From NCBI GenBank assembly GCA_005879655.1, contig VBJK01000090.1, positions 1-14,925 on the forward strand: a stretch of DNA of 14,925 nt. Reading direction: 5' to 3'. Shown here one piece after another: positions 8,334 to 14,925 of this stretch (positions are counted from its first letter, which is position 1; every line of letters begins with the position of its first letter). Made by a program: the position numbers and the translations under genes. The notes under the pieces were generated by a model. It made no database searches and was not told the DNA's origin. It saw only the letters and a list, made by a program, of their open reading frames with translations. Origin of the DNA: Chloroflexota bacterium. GTDB taxonomy: Bacteria > Chloroflexota > Ktedonobacteria > Ktedonobacterales > Ktedonobacteraceae.

Positions 8334-8362
8334 ATGATACTATATTTAATTTGGTGTTACAA
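8334..8362 (-). promoter_or_regulatory. Candidate sigma70-type promoter of the NACHT operon
   Basis: On the minus strand, TTGTAA (-35, at 8357-8362) and TATCAT (-10, at 8334-8339) are separated by exactly 17 bp of AT-rich sequence. The -10 matches TATAAT at 5 of 6 positions and the -35 matches TTGACA at 4 of 6. Transcription would start near 8327, giving a leader of about 30 nt before the ATG at 8296 and its AGGAG. Confidence 0.5.
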
Positions 8363-8478
8363 GCCGGTTCATCCCAATGGGTGAGTGAGGCGTGGAAATG
8401 TCCGTGGGTGTCTGCAATGTGCGAATGATGTACAGCTATGTCTGGCTTTGTCCTGCTTTGTCCACAGATTCTCTTGCG

Positions 8479-8534
8479 AGAGGAGCAAGCACAAGCAACA
8501 GAGACAAAATCTTTCTGCGCTCCTCTTGTTTTTT
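8479..8534 (+). terminator. Possible terminator or attenuator hairpin (long loop)
   Basis: The 8-bp arms agaggagc (8479-8486) and gctcctct (8519-8526) are followed by tgttttttc. The arm-plus-T-run order fits an intrinsic terminator on the plus strand. The 32-nt loop and the absence of an obvious plus-strand gene upstream weaken the call. Confidence 0.25.
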
Positions 8535-8702
8535 CTTGTCAAAGACAATACTATATTCATAGGGTTTGGCAGTTAGAATAAGAAAAATAGAGTGATTCTT
8601 CAGTATTTGGCTAACGACATCTCTATTGCATTGCTCATGCTTTTGATGAAAAATACTCTGATGATACTTTTAGGGACATCTTTCTCTAGAGGAGCTAATC
8701 TT

Positions 8703-9263
8703 ATGAGAGTTCCAGCAACTTCACGGCGATGGCCTCTTTCATTCTCCATTCCTACCTTTGGTCTCTTTTCATTCTGCGTTGCGTTCTTCTTCTCCTTTGC
8801 GTTTCTCAATTTCCTGTCCCCGCAAGACTGGAAAGATCTCTCCCCCACGAAGGCTGGTGAACTGAGTGGACCGCAAATCGTCTCTTTTCTCTCGCTGAGT
8901 GCAGGCATGGCGGCAGCCGGATCTGGCATGCTTTTGTGGGGACTCTTGATTGTCCTTCCCTGGAAATGGCTTCAGACCAAGGCCCAGGGTATGACAGTGC
9001 TGTTTGGGAGCCTTATCGGCCTGATAGAAATTCTCTGTACATCATGCATTATGTGGGTTATATATGTCCTATTAATTCTCTTCATTCTGCCACCCTCTAG
9101 CGATACCGCCAACACTTTGCTTGCCCTGCTCCCATCAGGCAGTCTAGGACTGGGCATTTTCACCCTGGTTATCGTGAGCTTTGCATCTAAAGGGATCGTC
9201 TTCCTCGTAGGAATTGGGACTTCTCTGTTCTTTGCATTACTCGCCCGTCGCATCTTCAGTTGA
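8703..9263 (+). CDS. Polytopic membrane protein of unknown function
   Basis: I do not recognise the family. The ATG at 8703 is preferred over the upstream GTG at 8592 because AGAGGAG at 8688-8694 sits 8 nt before it. The 186-residue product is almost entirely hydrophobic: likely helices at about 15-38, 60-86, 97-129, 140-160 and 163-181, joined by short loops, with a C-terminal ARRIFS that is probably cytoplasmic. One loop (about 40-57, from SPQDWKD to GELSG) is more polar. No catalytic motif is visible. It points away from the NACHT operon and converges on the kinase gene, so it is probably its own transcription unit. Its job cannot be inferred from sequence alone. Confidence 0.65.
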   Translation: MRVPATSRRWPLSFSIPTFGLFSFCVAFFFSFAFLNFLSPQDWKDLSPTKAGELSGPQIVSFLSLSAGMAAAGSGMLLWGLLIVLPWKWLQTKAQGMTVLFGSLIGLIEILCTSCIMWVIYVLLILFILPPSSDTANTLLALLPSGSLGLGIFTLVIVSFASKGIVFLVGIGTSLFFALLARRIFS

Positions 9264-9356
9264 ACGCCAATCACCAATACAAGAGCGGCTCGTTTGCCAC
9301 CAGCTATCTTGTGAGGCAAAAGATCGAAGAATGCAAAGAGGTTGCTCACGTTTTTA

Positions 9357-11183
9357 TCACATCGTCCACACTCTTGCGTCCTGATAAGTCACAATTGTCG
9401 CGTTAGTGATAGCGCTGGCAACACAACCAAGAATACCCTGACTGTAAGTGCCATCACTGGCATCACCTATCCTCTGTGCATTGATGTACAGAACAAAATT
9501 GCGACCATCGGCAACCACCGCGATCGCATTCACCTGGTTTATTCCCTGATTGATAACCGCAGTGTTACCACTCGTTAAGGTGGCAAAGTCGGCATTTGAG
9601 CTGTACTTTTCAAAGGCGTAGCTACCGTTCTGGCAGACCTTGAAAACGTAGAGATTGGAATAATCGTCATTGCTGCGTGTTGTCAAGCCGCCACAGTCGC
9701 CCTGATCAATCCTCATCCTTACTTCAAATGCGAAGTTGCTGTACACATTGCGCTCGTCACAGTTAAAGAATTTATTTGGCGGTGCTTGCGTGATCTGAAG
9801 GGCACCGCCCACGAATTGGCACTGGCCTCCGAAGCTGGGCCTTGATCGTTCGTACCAGTTATGTGGTTGGCTGAGGGAGTCTGACAAGAGCAGTGTGCCT
9901 GATGGCGAGTAGGGGTTAGGATGAACTGCAATAGGTGTCACCGTTGCTTGCGCTACGGCAGTGGGGGTTGTCCTGCTATCTGCGCTAGACTGAGTGGGGG
10001 CAGTAGCGGTTGCGCTATTGGTCGTATGAGTATTGTCGATGAGACCTCTCACCGCTAAGCTACTCGTAATAACGAGTAGGACAATAATCACCACAAGGAA
10101 AATGCGCGACTTTGGGGCTTTCGTGCTCTGCTGAGTAGTACTGGGCGGGTGACTTATGCCCAATGAGAACGGTGTTGCTGGAACGGTTTCCATAGAGAGC
10201 GGCGTTTGTGATGGGGAAGGAGGAGCCAGAGCAATGCGAGGAGCAAGCGGGACATTGGCATTACTGGACCGTTGTGTTTCCTGACTTCCTATCTCAAGCG
10301 TCGTTTGTAGTTCGGCAGAGGCTAGCGCCTGTTGCAGAGCTAGAGCAAAGGTCTTGATATTGGGAAAACGCTCATCAGCTCTTTTTGCCAGTGCACGCAA
10401 GAGAACAGTATCAACCGCTGGCGAGAGCCGCACGTTGTGCTGACTCGGAGCTGGGGGCTGAATTGTCAGATGTTGGAACATAATCTGCTGTTGTGTGCGC
10501 CCCTGGAACGGGAGTTGGCCTGTCAGCAATTGATAAGTCATAATCGCCAGGGCATACTGATCAGTTGCCGGAACTGGCTCACCGCTCCACTGTTCTGGGG
10601 CCATGTAGATGGCGGTGCCACGTACGCTCTGACTTGCCATCGAGGTTGCCGAGAAGATTTTTGCGATGCCGAAGTCAACGAGAAATAAGTCAGGGCGCGT
10701 AGGAGCATCCTGGTTGGCACGGACGAGAAAGTTGGAGGGTTTGACATCCTGGTGAATGATGTGATGATCGTGGGCATGCTGCAAAGCGGATGCTGCCTGT
10801 GCGATCAGGTAGCCAACATCTTGCGGCGCAAGTAATGCTGAGCCATGCCCTAAGAGCCAATCAGAAAGCGAACCCTCCGCACGGTAGGGCATGACCATGT
10901 AGATAAGAGATCCCTTGACGGTTTGTTCTTCGTTGAAATCATGAAAGCTGAGAATGTGGGGATGATCCAACAAGGACAGGGCCTTCATCTCGCGCTGAAA
11001 AAGCCGCTCTGCTTGCTCTAAGGCATTGGCATCAGGGTAGGGTTGGTGCTCGTAGCGGATCACTTTGACGGCAACTTGACGAGGGAGCCGGGTGTCCTGG
11101 GCAAGGTAGACTTCTCCCATGCCACCCTGCCCTATCAAACGCAGGAGCCGATAATGCCCTAGTTGTTGTCCAGCTAATGTCAT
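9357..11183 (-). CDS. Receptor-type Ser/Thr protein kinase with extracellular beta-sandwich-like domain
   Basis: A 608-residue PknB-like (Hanks-type) kinase. Kinase domain about 10-290: glycine loop GQGGMGEVY (18-26), Lys40 in VAVK, likely Glu65 of helix C, catalytic loop HQDVKPSN at 144-151 with Gln replacing the usual Arg of HRD, DFG at 170-172 and APEQ at 195-198. A Ser/Pro/Gln-rich juxtamembrane stretch leads to one membrane helix (about 361-378). After a Thr/Ala-rich linker, the outer part (about 415-608) contains a DSLSQPHNW start, five cysteines and a LYINAQRIGD motif, resembling concanavalin/DUF1080-type sugar-binding folds. It would sense something outside the cell and phosphorylate cytoplasmic targets. 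The ATG at 11183 has AGGAG 7 nt upstream. The GlsB-like gene lies 21 nt upstream on the same strand, so the two are probably one operon. Confidence 0.92.
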   Translation of the reverse strand: MTLAGQQLGHYRLLRLIGQGGMGEVYLAQDTRLPRQVAVKVIRYEHQPYPDANALEQAERLFQREMKALSLLDHPHILSFHDFNEEQTVKGSLIYMVMPYRAEGSLSDWLLGHGSALLAPQDVGYLIAQAASALQHAHDHHIIHQDVKPSNFLVRANQDAPTRPDLFLVDFGIAKIFSATSMASQSVRGTAIYMAPEQWSGEPVPATDQYALAIMTYQLLTGQLPFQGRTQQQIMFQHLTIQPPAPSQHNVRLSPAVDTVLLRALAKRADERFPNIKTFALALQQALASAELQTTLEIGSQETQRSSNANVPLAPRIALAPPSPSQTPLSMETVPATPFSLGISHPPSTTQQSTKAPKSRIFLVVIIVLLVITSSLAVRGLIDNTHTTNSATATAPTQSSADSRTTPTAVAQATVTPIAVHPNPYSPSGTLLLSDSLSQPHNWYERSRPSFGGQCQFVGGALQITQAPPNKFFNCDERNVYSNFAFEVRMRIDQGDCGGLTTRSNDDYSNLYVFKVCQNGSYAFEKYSSNADFATLTSGNTAVINQGINQVNAIAVVADGRNFVLYINAQRIGDASDGTYSQGILGCVASAITNATIVTYQDARVWTM

Positions 11184-11204
11184 AGGAGATCTCCTAACCC
11201 CCTA

Positions 11205-11492
11205 CTATCTACGGACCATCCCTATGATGAAGAATAGCAAAGCTGCACCAATAGTAGCAACGACCAAGCTTCCGATGAAGCCATAGGTTTGGTCAGGTAC
11301 CACGCGACTAACAATAAAGCCACCGATAAACGCTCCAACAAGTCCAACCACCAAGTTACCAATGCAGCCAAATCCCCTGTCGCCAATAATCCAATGACCG
11401 ATTGCACCTGCAATCAAGCCAATGACCAGCCAGCCAATGAACCCCAACCCAGGATTGAGCGGTGAAGCAAGTAAGATCGTCGATAGTGTCAC
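11205..11492 (-). CDS. GlsB/YeaQ/YmgE family small membrane protein
   Basis: A 95-residue protein starting at GTG 11490-11492, chosen because a perfect AAGGAGG (11499-11505) lies 6 nt upstream; a longer in-frame extension to 11612 runs back over the promoter and is rejected. The sequence has the family pattern of three hydrophobic, glycine-rich helices: GFIGWLVIGLIAGAIGHWI, GCIGNLVVGLVGAFIGGFIV and GFIGSLVVATIGAALLFFI. These proteins, annotated as transglycosylase-associated, are small inner-membrane proteins often linked to general stress; the biochemical role is unsettled. The kinase gene follows after 21 nt, so this protein is probably co-expressed with the kinase and could be a partner or simply part of the same envelope response. 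Confidence 0.9.
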   Translation of the reverse strand: MTLSTILLASPLNPGLGFIGWLVIGLIAGAIGHWIIGDRGFGCIGNLVVGLVGAFIGGFIVSRVVPDQTYGFIGSLVVATIGAALLFFIIGMVRR

Positions 11493-11498
11493 CTGAAA

Positions 11499-11505
11499 CC
11501 TCCTT
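11499..11505 (-). promoter_or_regulatory. Strong Shine-Dalgarno that fixes the GlsB start
   Basis: AAGGAGG on the minus strand lies 6 nt before the GTG at 11492. It decides the start in favour of the 95-residue product rather than the 135-residue extension. Confidence 0.85.
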
Positions 11506-11570
11506 CTGCATAAAGCAACATTCTTCTTGTAGAGTAAGGTCAAGCCTGATCCGTTTTGTCTCTCTCTCTG

Positions 11571-11599
11571 ATGATAAGTCCAACAGCAGGCAATGTCAA
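11571..11599 (-). promoter_or_regulatory. Strong sigma70-type promoter of the glsB-kinase operon
   Basis: On the minus strand, a perfect TTGACA (11594-11599) and TATCAT (11571-11576, 5 of 6 to TATAAT) are separated by exactly 17 bp. Transcription would start near 11564, leaving a leader of about 70 nt before the GTG at 11492. This is the best promoter in the window. Confidence 0.8.
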
Positions 11600-11600
11600 G

Positions 11601-11636
11601 GGCAAGCCGCAAGCAGGGCTTCTCTAACGGCTTGCC
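11601..11636 (-). terminator. Hairpin between manB and the glsB promoter, possible terminator
   Basis: A perfect 9-bp inverted repeat, ggcaagccg (11601-11609) and cggcttgcc (11628-11636), with a possible inner stem aagc/gctt in the loop. It starts 13 nt after the manB stop codon and ends just before the -35 of the glsB promoter. No T-run follows it, so it may be a Rho-aided end or a 3' stabilising hairpin rather than an intrinsic terminator. Confidence 0.45.
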
Positions 11637-11649
11637 TCTGGCTCTTTGA

Positions 11650-13011
11650 CTACTTACGAATGACCGCTAACACTTCGTCGCGTTTCTCTTGCATCAATGC
11701 TTCGCTGTTCGCTTCCACATTCAAGCGCAACAATGGCTCTGTATTAGAGGGACGTACGTTGAACCACCAATCACCATAATCAACCGTGATACCATCGAGA
11801 TAATCAACCGCGTGAGCGGCTGGCCCGAAATGTGCTGCTAGAGCTGTTAATTTTTTCTGTACATCACTTACGACGCTATTGATCTCCCCACTACGAAAGC
11901 CCTTATCGAGGGGCTTAATGATCTCTGAGAGGGACTTACCCTCAACGGAGATCAATTCCAGGATAATCAGGAAGGAGATTAGACCAGAGTCGGCATACCA
12001 GTTATCGCGGAAGTAGAAGTGTCCAGAATGCTCACCGCCAAAGATTGCATTCGATTGACGCATCTCGGCTTTGATGTACGAATGGCCAACACGGGTGCGT
12101 ATAGGCGTACCGCCCAATGCTTTTACTAGAGCGGGAACACTCTTAGAGACAATCAGATTGTACAGAATCGTCTCGCCGGGGAATTTGCGCAACAGGCTAT
12201 TGGCAACGATCGCCGTGACCGCAGAACCATCCACCAGATTGCCATGTTCGTCCACCGGGAACATACGATCGGCATCGCCATCAAAAGCTGCACCCACATC
12301 TGCCCCCGTCTCGCGTACCTTCTTCTGCAAATCGACCATATTTTCCGGTTCAATAGGACTGGCCGGATGATGAGGGAAGGTTCCATCCAGCTCGAAGTAG
12401 AGCGGAATCAGCTCGCATGGCAGATGTTTGAAGACTTGAGGCATCATCATGCCAGCCATACCATTGCCAGCATCAATCACCACCTTGAGCGGCTTGATCT
12501 TGCTGACATCTATGAATGAGAGTGCGTGCTGCACATAGTCTTCGGTAATGTCGCGCTCGATGTCCTTACCCTTGTTCGCTGGTTCTACGAAAGCGCCACT
12601 TATAGCCAGATCGCGTATTTCTGCCAGGCCGGTATCGAGACTGATAGGATATGCCTGGGCACGGCAGAATTTCATGCCATTGTACTTGCCAGGATTATGC
12701 GAGGCTGTCACCATCACACCCGCCGCATAATTGAATTTTCCTACCGCGAAATAGAGTGCATCAGTGGTCACCATACCAAGGTCAACGGCATTCACTCCCT
12801 GCTCGGTAATACCACGGATGAGAGCTGCGGCCAGTTGTGGTGAGGAGACGCGCATATCACGTCCCACAACAATCTCTGGCACATTCAGATATTGGGCGGC
12901 AGCGCGTCCTATGCAATAGGCCACGTCATCGGTGAGATCTTGTCCATAGATGCCGCGTACATCATAAGCTTTAAAGAGAGCTGGACTAACTACGGTATTT
13001 CCTGTACTCAT
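11650..13011 (-). CDS. manB: Phosphomannomutase/phosphoglucomutase
   Basis: A 453-residue alpha-D-phosphohexomutase of normal family length, converting mannose-6-P or glucose-6-P to the 1-phosphate for glycan and nucleotide-sugar synthesis through a phosphoserine relay. Visible motifs: active-site TASHNP at 102-107 with Ser104, Mg-binding DGDADR at 244-249, sugar-binding GEHSGH at 326-331 and phosphate-binding RPSNTE at 420-425. GEHSGH and the length fit the dual-specificity PMM/PGM (AlgC/ManB) group; which sugar dominates is not certain. The ATG at 13009-13011 is used here. In-frame TTG codons at 13018-13020, 13021-13023 and 13036-13038 are alternatives. A hairpin and a strong SD upstream make the TTG at 13020 or 13023 credible. 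The gene lies downstream of pfk and GNAT on the same strand but has its own leader. Confidence 0.92.
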   Translation of the reverse strand: MSTGNTVVSPALFKAYDVRGIYGQDLTDDVAYCIGRAAAQYLNVPEIVVGRDMRVSSPQLAAALIRGITEQGVNAVDLGMVTTDALYFAVGKFNYAAGVMVTASHNPGKYNGMKFCRAQAYPISLDTGLAEIRDLAISGAFVEPANKGKDIERDITEDYVQHALSFIDVSKIKPLKVVIDAGNGMAGMMMPQVFKHLPCELIPLYFELDGTFPHHPASPIEPENMVDLQKKVRETGADVGAAFDGDADRMFPVDEHGNLVDGSAVTAIVANSLLRKFPGETILYNLIVSKSVPALVKALGGTPIRTRVGHSYIKAEMRQSNAIFGGEHSGHFYFRDNWYADSGLISFLIILELISVEGKSLSEIIKPLDKGFRSGEINSVVSDVQKKLTALAAHFGPAAHAVDYLDGITVDYGDWWFNVRPSNTEPLLRLNVEANSEALMQEKRDEVLAVIRK

Positions 13012-13024
13012 ATAACTCAACAAG

Positions 13025-13076
13025 GCATCTACTTCCAACTGCTCTACCCATCAGGAAGTAGATGCGCTGCTCCTTT
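13025..13076 (-). promoter_or_regulatory. manB leader: Shine-Dalgarno plus 12-bp hairpin in front of the start codons
   Basis: On the minus strand, AAAGGAG (13070-13076) is followed 4 nt later by a perfect 12-bp inverted repeat (arms 13054-13065 and 13025-13036, 17-nt loop). Immediately after come C-TTG-TTG-AGT-TAT-ATG. Counted linearly the SD is far from any start. With the hairpin formed, it lies 5, 8 and 17 nt from the TTG at 13023, the TTG at 13020 and the ATG at 13011. The same dyad could also be a DNA operator. Confidence 0.6.
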
Positions 13077-13094
13077 CTTTATACGACAGATAGC

Positions 13095-13100
13095 ATTATA
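13095..13100 (-). promoter_or_regulatory. Candidate -10 element for manB
   Basis: A perfect TATAAT within an AT-rich stretch on the minus strand, placing a start near 13088 and a leader of about 75 nt that would include the hairpin. No good -35 lies 16-18 bp upstream (17-bp spacing gives ATGTTT), so an activator or a different sigma factor may be needed, or this may be only AT-rich spacer. Confidence 0.3.
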
Positions 13101-13150
13101 TATATGTCACCCTTCATAAACATAGCGCATTGATCCCCCCTATGGCCAGA

Positions 13151-13711
13151 CTATGGAGCATAAGCTTTCCAAATCTCTAGCAGCACCCAGGGAGCGCCCG
13201 AACTGCGAGGATCAAAAATCTGACCGACTTCTCTAAAATTTGCTTTTGCGAAAGCGCGTCGTGCGGGAGCATTGGCCACAGCGGTTTCGGCATACACACG
13301 TATGACGCCGGGGATTGTGAAGAGGTAGCGTACCAGTGTACGAACAGCCTCTGGCCCATAGCCCTTCCCCCATTTCGCCTTGTTACCCAACCCCAGACCG
13401 ATTTCAACATGTCCGAGACGGCGATCGAGATTAAAGTAGGTGATGGTGCCAATGGGTTCGTGATATTCGTCATCAATGATGAACCAGAACTGTCGTCCAT
13501 TACCATGGACGTAGTTGCGCTCGAATAGCGGACGAAACTCCGTCATAGTGTGCGAGTAAGGACGATGGGGATCATAGCGCCATACCTCATCGTCGCGCTC
13601 CCACTCGAAGACATTACGAGCATCATTCATCGTCGGACGGCGTATGTACACGCGTTCACCATGCAGTAGTAACCCTTGTGCATTTGAATGATTGTGTTGT
13701 ATGTCAGTCAT
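13151..13711 (-). CDS. GNAT family N-acetyltransferase (RimJ/RimL-like)
   Basis: A 186-residue single-domain acetyltransferase of the Acetyltransf_3/RimJ-RimL type, which transfers acetyl from acetyl-CoA to an amine. It opens with GERVYIRRPTMNDARNVFEW, the usual beta1-alpha1 start. The acetyl-CoA pyrophosphate loop is at about 114-120 (KWGKGYG), preceded by an EIGLGLG strand at 103-109. The NAPARRAFAKANFREVG segment at 147-163 is the usual motif B region. The substrate cannot be read from sequence: a ribosomal protein N-terminus, an antibiotic or a metabolite are all possible. The ATG at 13711 has AGGA 5 nt upstream. The pfk stop lies 19 nt upstream, so the two genes are probably co-transcribed. 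Confidence 0.88.
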   Translation of the reverse strand: MTDIQHNHSNAQGLLLHGERVYIRRPTMNDARNVFEWERDDEVWRYDPHRPYSHTMTEFRPLFERNYVHGNGRQFWFIIDDEYHEPIGTITYFNLDRRLGHVEIGLGLGNKAKWGKGYGPEAVRTLVRYLFTIPGVIRVYAETAVANAPARRAFAKANFREVGQIFDPRSSGAPWVLLEIWKAYAP

Positions 13712-13712
13712 T

Positions 13713-13728
13713 ACAATCCTACGATTGT
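13713..13728 (-). promoter_or_regulatory. Small hairpin covering the GNAT ribosome-binding site
   Basis: On the minus strand, ACAATC-GTAG-GATTGT forms a 6-bp stem with a 4-nt loop, and the AGGA Shine-Dalgarno straddles the loop and stem. It lies wholly in the 19-nt gap between the pfk stop and the GNAT start. A ribosome ending pfk translation could melt it, so GNAT translation may be coupled to pfk. Confidence 0.35.
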
Positions 13729-13730
13729 GA

Positions 13731-14925
13731 TCATTTGTTCAAACGCGTCATTGCTAAGCGAGCATAGTGTGAGAGTGGTTCACCAATAAGTGGCAACGCG
13801 TAATCATAAAATGCTTGCGTCACCATGGTCTTATGCTCCTGTAAAAACTCATCCGGTAGTAGTCGCTGTACATTTGCAATCTGCGCCAAGTCTACCAGGC
13901 CGGTTGTACAATGGTAGCCCGCTTCGTTGTGTCGTACCAATGTCACCATTTTATCATTTTCGCCATTGAGTACGGCAAGCGTTGCCATTCTTCCCACCAG
14001 ATAGGCTTCATCCCGATCGGTCATCGAGATAGCATAGGAGGCCATGCGTTGCAGGTCCCCCGGTTTATCGAAACGCGCACGTAATTTTAATTGCTGCTTC
14101 ACTAACTCCACTAATGCCTGAGCTGCTCCATTGACTAGTGGATGGTGAAATGCGTCCATGCCAACCTGGCCCGCAGCACCTAATGCCCGTCCCTGTTCGT
14201 CACGAACAGTCTCTGCCGCTACCACGATCACATAGCCAATACGACGATAGACCTCTTCAACTTGCGTCAAAAAGCGGTCGGCATTGAATGCCTGTTCTGG
14301 AATGAGGATACAATGCGGCGCATCAAGCTCATCCCGCTTGCCGAGGGCGGAAGCTGCGGCCAACCAACCCGCATCACGGCCCATCGTCTCGATAATCTTC
14401 ACCGGATAGTGTGCGGGAATGGAGATAGTATTCATGGTCGAATCCATGGTGGCCAGCGCGATGAAGCGTGCGGCGCTACCATAGCCTGGACAGTGATCAG
14501 TAAAGGGAAGATCATTATCGATCGTTTTTGGAATACTGATGGTGTAGAGTTCGTAGCTGGCTTGCTGGGCCGCCTGCGCCAGACGATGTGCGGTGTCAGC
14601 GGAATCGTTGCCGCCAATATAGAGAAAGTAACGTATGTTATAACGGCGCAATAACGCTATTGCCCGCTGAGGATCATCCAACTGTAGTTTATAGCGACAA
14701 GAGCCAAGTGCTGCCGAGGGCGTGTAGAGCAATTGCGACCACAACGAAGTGGGCTGCTGGCGCAGGTCGATCAAATCTTCTTTGAAGAATCCCTCGATGC
14801 CATAATGCATCCCATAAATGCCATTGACGCGCTTATCCTCCATTGCGGCTTGTACTACACCGACCAAGCTGGCGTTAATAACGGCAGTCGCACCACCGGA
14901 CTGCCCAATAAGAAGATTGCCATAT
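13731..14925 (-). CDS. Phosphofructokinase, probably PPi-dependent (GGNDS type), 5' partial
   Basis: The frame stays open to the window edge and reads GNLLIGQSGGATAVINASL, the conserved N-terminal strand and glycine loop, so only the first few residues are missing; the TTG at 14867 is internal. Other motifs: GGNDS at 14601-14615, PKTIDND at 14511-14531 and MGRDAGW at 14374-14394. In ATP-dependent enzymes the first is GGDGS and the second GTIDND. Asp in place of the second Gly and Lys before TID are the known marks of PPi-dependent enzymes. It would phosphorylate fructose-6-phosphate to fructose-1,6-bisphosphate, reversibly if PPi-driven. The position of the catalytic Mg-binding Asp (Asp103 in E. 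coli PfkA) is Asn here, a variant I recall from other GGNDS-type members. GNAT follows after 19 nt. Confidence 0.88.
   Translation of the reverse strand, partial: YGNLLIGQSGGATAVINASLVGVVQAAMEDKRVNGIYGMHYGIEGFFKEDLIDLRQQPTSLWSQLLYTPSAALGSCRYKLQLDDPQRAIALLRRYNIRYFLYIGGNDSADTAHRLAQAAQQASYELYTISIPKTIDNDLPFTDHCPGYGSAARFIALATMDSTMNTISIPAHYPVKIIETMGRDAGWLAAASALGKRDELDAPHCILIPEQAFNADRFLTQVEEVYRRIGYVIVVAAETVRDEQGRALGAAGQVGMDAFHHPLVNGAAQALVELVKQQLKLRARFDKPGDLQRMASYAISMTDRDEAYLVGRMATLAVLNGENDKMVTLVRHNEAGYHCTTGLVDLAQIANVQRLLPDEFLQEHKTMVTQAFYDYALPLIGEPLSHYARLAMTRLNK

Larger units (their letters stand above)
8297..8702. other. Divergent intergenic region between the NACHT operon and the polytopic membrane protein
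   Basis: About 400 bp without a convincing gene; the frames seen on both strands here lack ribosome-binding sites and domain content. It holds the NACHT promoter candidate at 8334-8362. It also has a GC-containing inverted repeat, agaggagc at 8479-8486 and gctcctct at 8519-8526, followed by a T-run at 8529-8534; this could be a plus-strand terminator or attenuator, but the 32-nt loop is long. A weak plus-strand promoter-like pair (TTGTTT, 17 bp, TACTAT) lies near 8526-8556. In-frame codons from GTG 8592 precede the chosen start of the next gene. Confidence 0.45.

Noticed and set aside
8369..8576. Two overlapping 63-codon frames on opposite strands in the NACHT upstream region
   Set aside because: Mutually antisense, without ribosome-binding sites or recognisable sequence; more likely chance open frames.
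8592..8702. N-terminal extension of the polytopic membrane protein from GTG 8592
   Set aside because: No ribosome-binding site before 8592, while AGAGGAG lies 8 nt before the in-frame ATG at 8703.
9293..9320. Inverted repeat tttgcc/ggcaaa between the convergent membrane-protein and kinase genes
   Set aside because: Only 6 bp with a 16-nt loop and no T-run on either side, so not supported as a terminator.
11493..11612. N-terminal extension of the GlsB-like protein to 135 residues
   Set aside because: It would start upstream of a promoter with perfect -35 and 17-bp spacing, and the extra residues do not resemble the family. The GTG at 11492 has a perfect Shine-Dalgarno.

Overview
The window looks like chromosomal DNA of moderate GC from a Ktedonobacteria-type (Chloroflexota) organism. 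This is an inference. It rests on the mix of a membrane-anchored Ser/Thr kinase with an HQD catalytic loop and an extracellular sugar-binding-like domain, a large NACHT/HEAT ATPase, a GlsB-type membrane protein and a GGNDS-type phosphofructokinase. No rRNA or marker gene is present to confirm it.

Layout. Plus strand: a type ISP/IIG-like restriction-modification enzyme (1-3057, 5' end outside the window), followed by an M20 metallopeptidase of the carboxypeptidase G2 type (3106-4305). A convergent intergenic patch (4306-4461) holds three copies of a short palindromic repeat. Minus strand: a translationally coupled pair, in which a membrane-anchored NACHT ATPase with nearly identical HEAT repeats (5333-8296) overlaps by 8 nt a two-helix membrane protein with an acidic tail (4462-5340). 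A mostly empty region of about 400 bp follows, then a plus-strand polytopic membrane protein (8703-9263). Minus strand again: a receptor-type Ser/Thr kinase (9357-11183) behind a GlsB/YeaQ-like protein (11205-11492), with a textbook promoter at 11571-11599. Next come phosphomannomutase/phosphoglucomutase (11650-13011), a GNAT acetyltransferase (13151-13711) and a probable PPi-type phosphofructokinase (13731 to the window edge, 5' end missing).

Functional reading. The left half (R-M enzyme, NACHT ATPase and its coupled partner) looks like an accessory, defence-flavoured region. The right half is sugar-phosphate metabolism and membrane signalling. The best candidate for an undescribed system is the coupled NACHT-HEAT plus two-helix membrane protein pair. 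Its ATPase is tethered to the membrane, its HEAT repeats keep an almost identical framework with a small variable patch, and its partner is membrane-bound with a long acidic tail. The manB leader also carries a 12-bp hairpin lying exactly between a strong Shine-Dalgarno sequence and the start codons.
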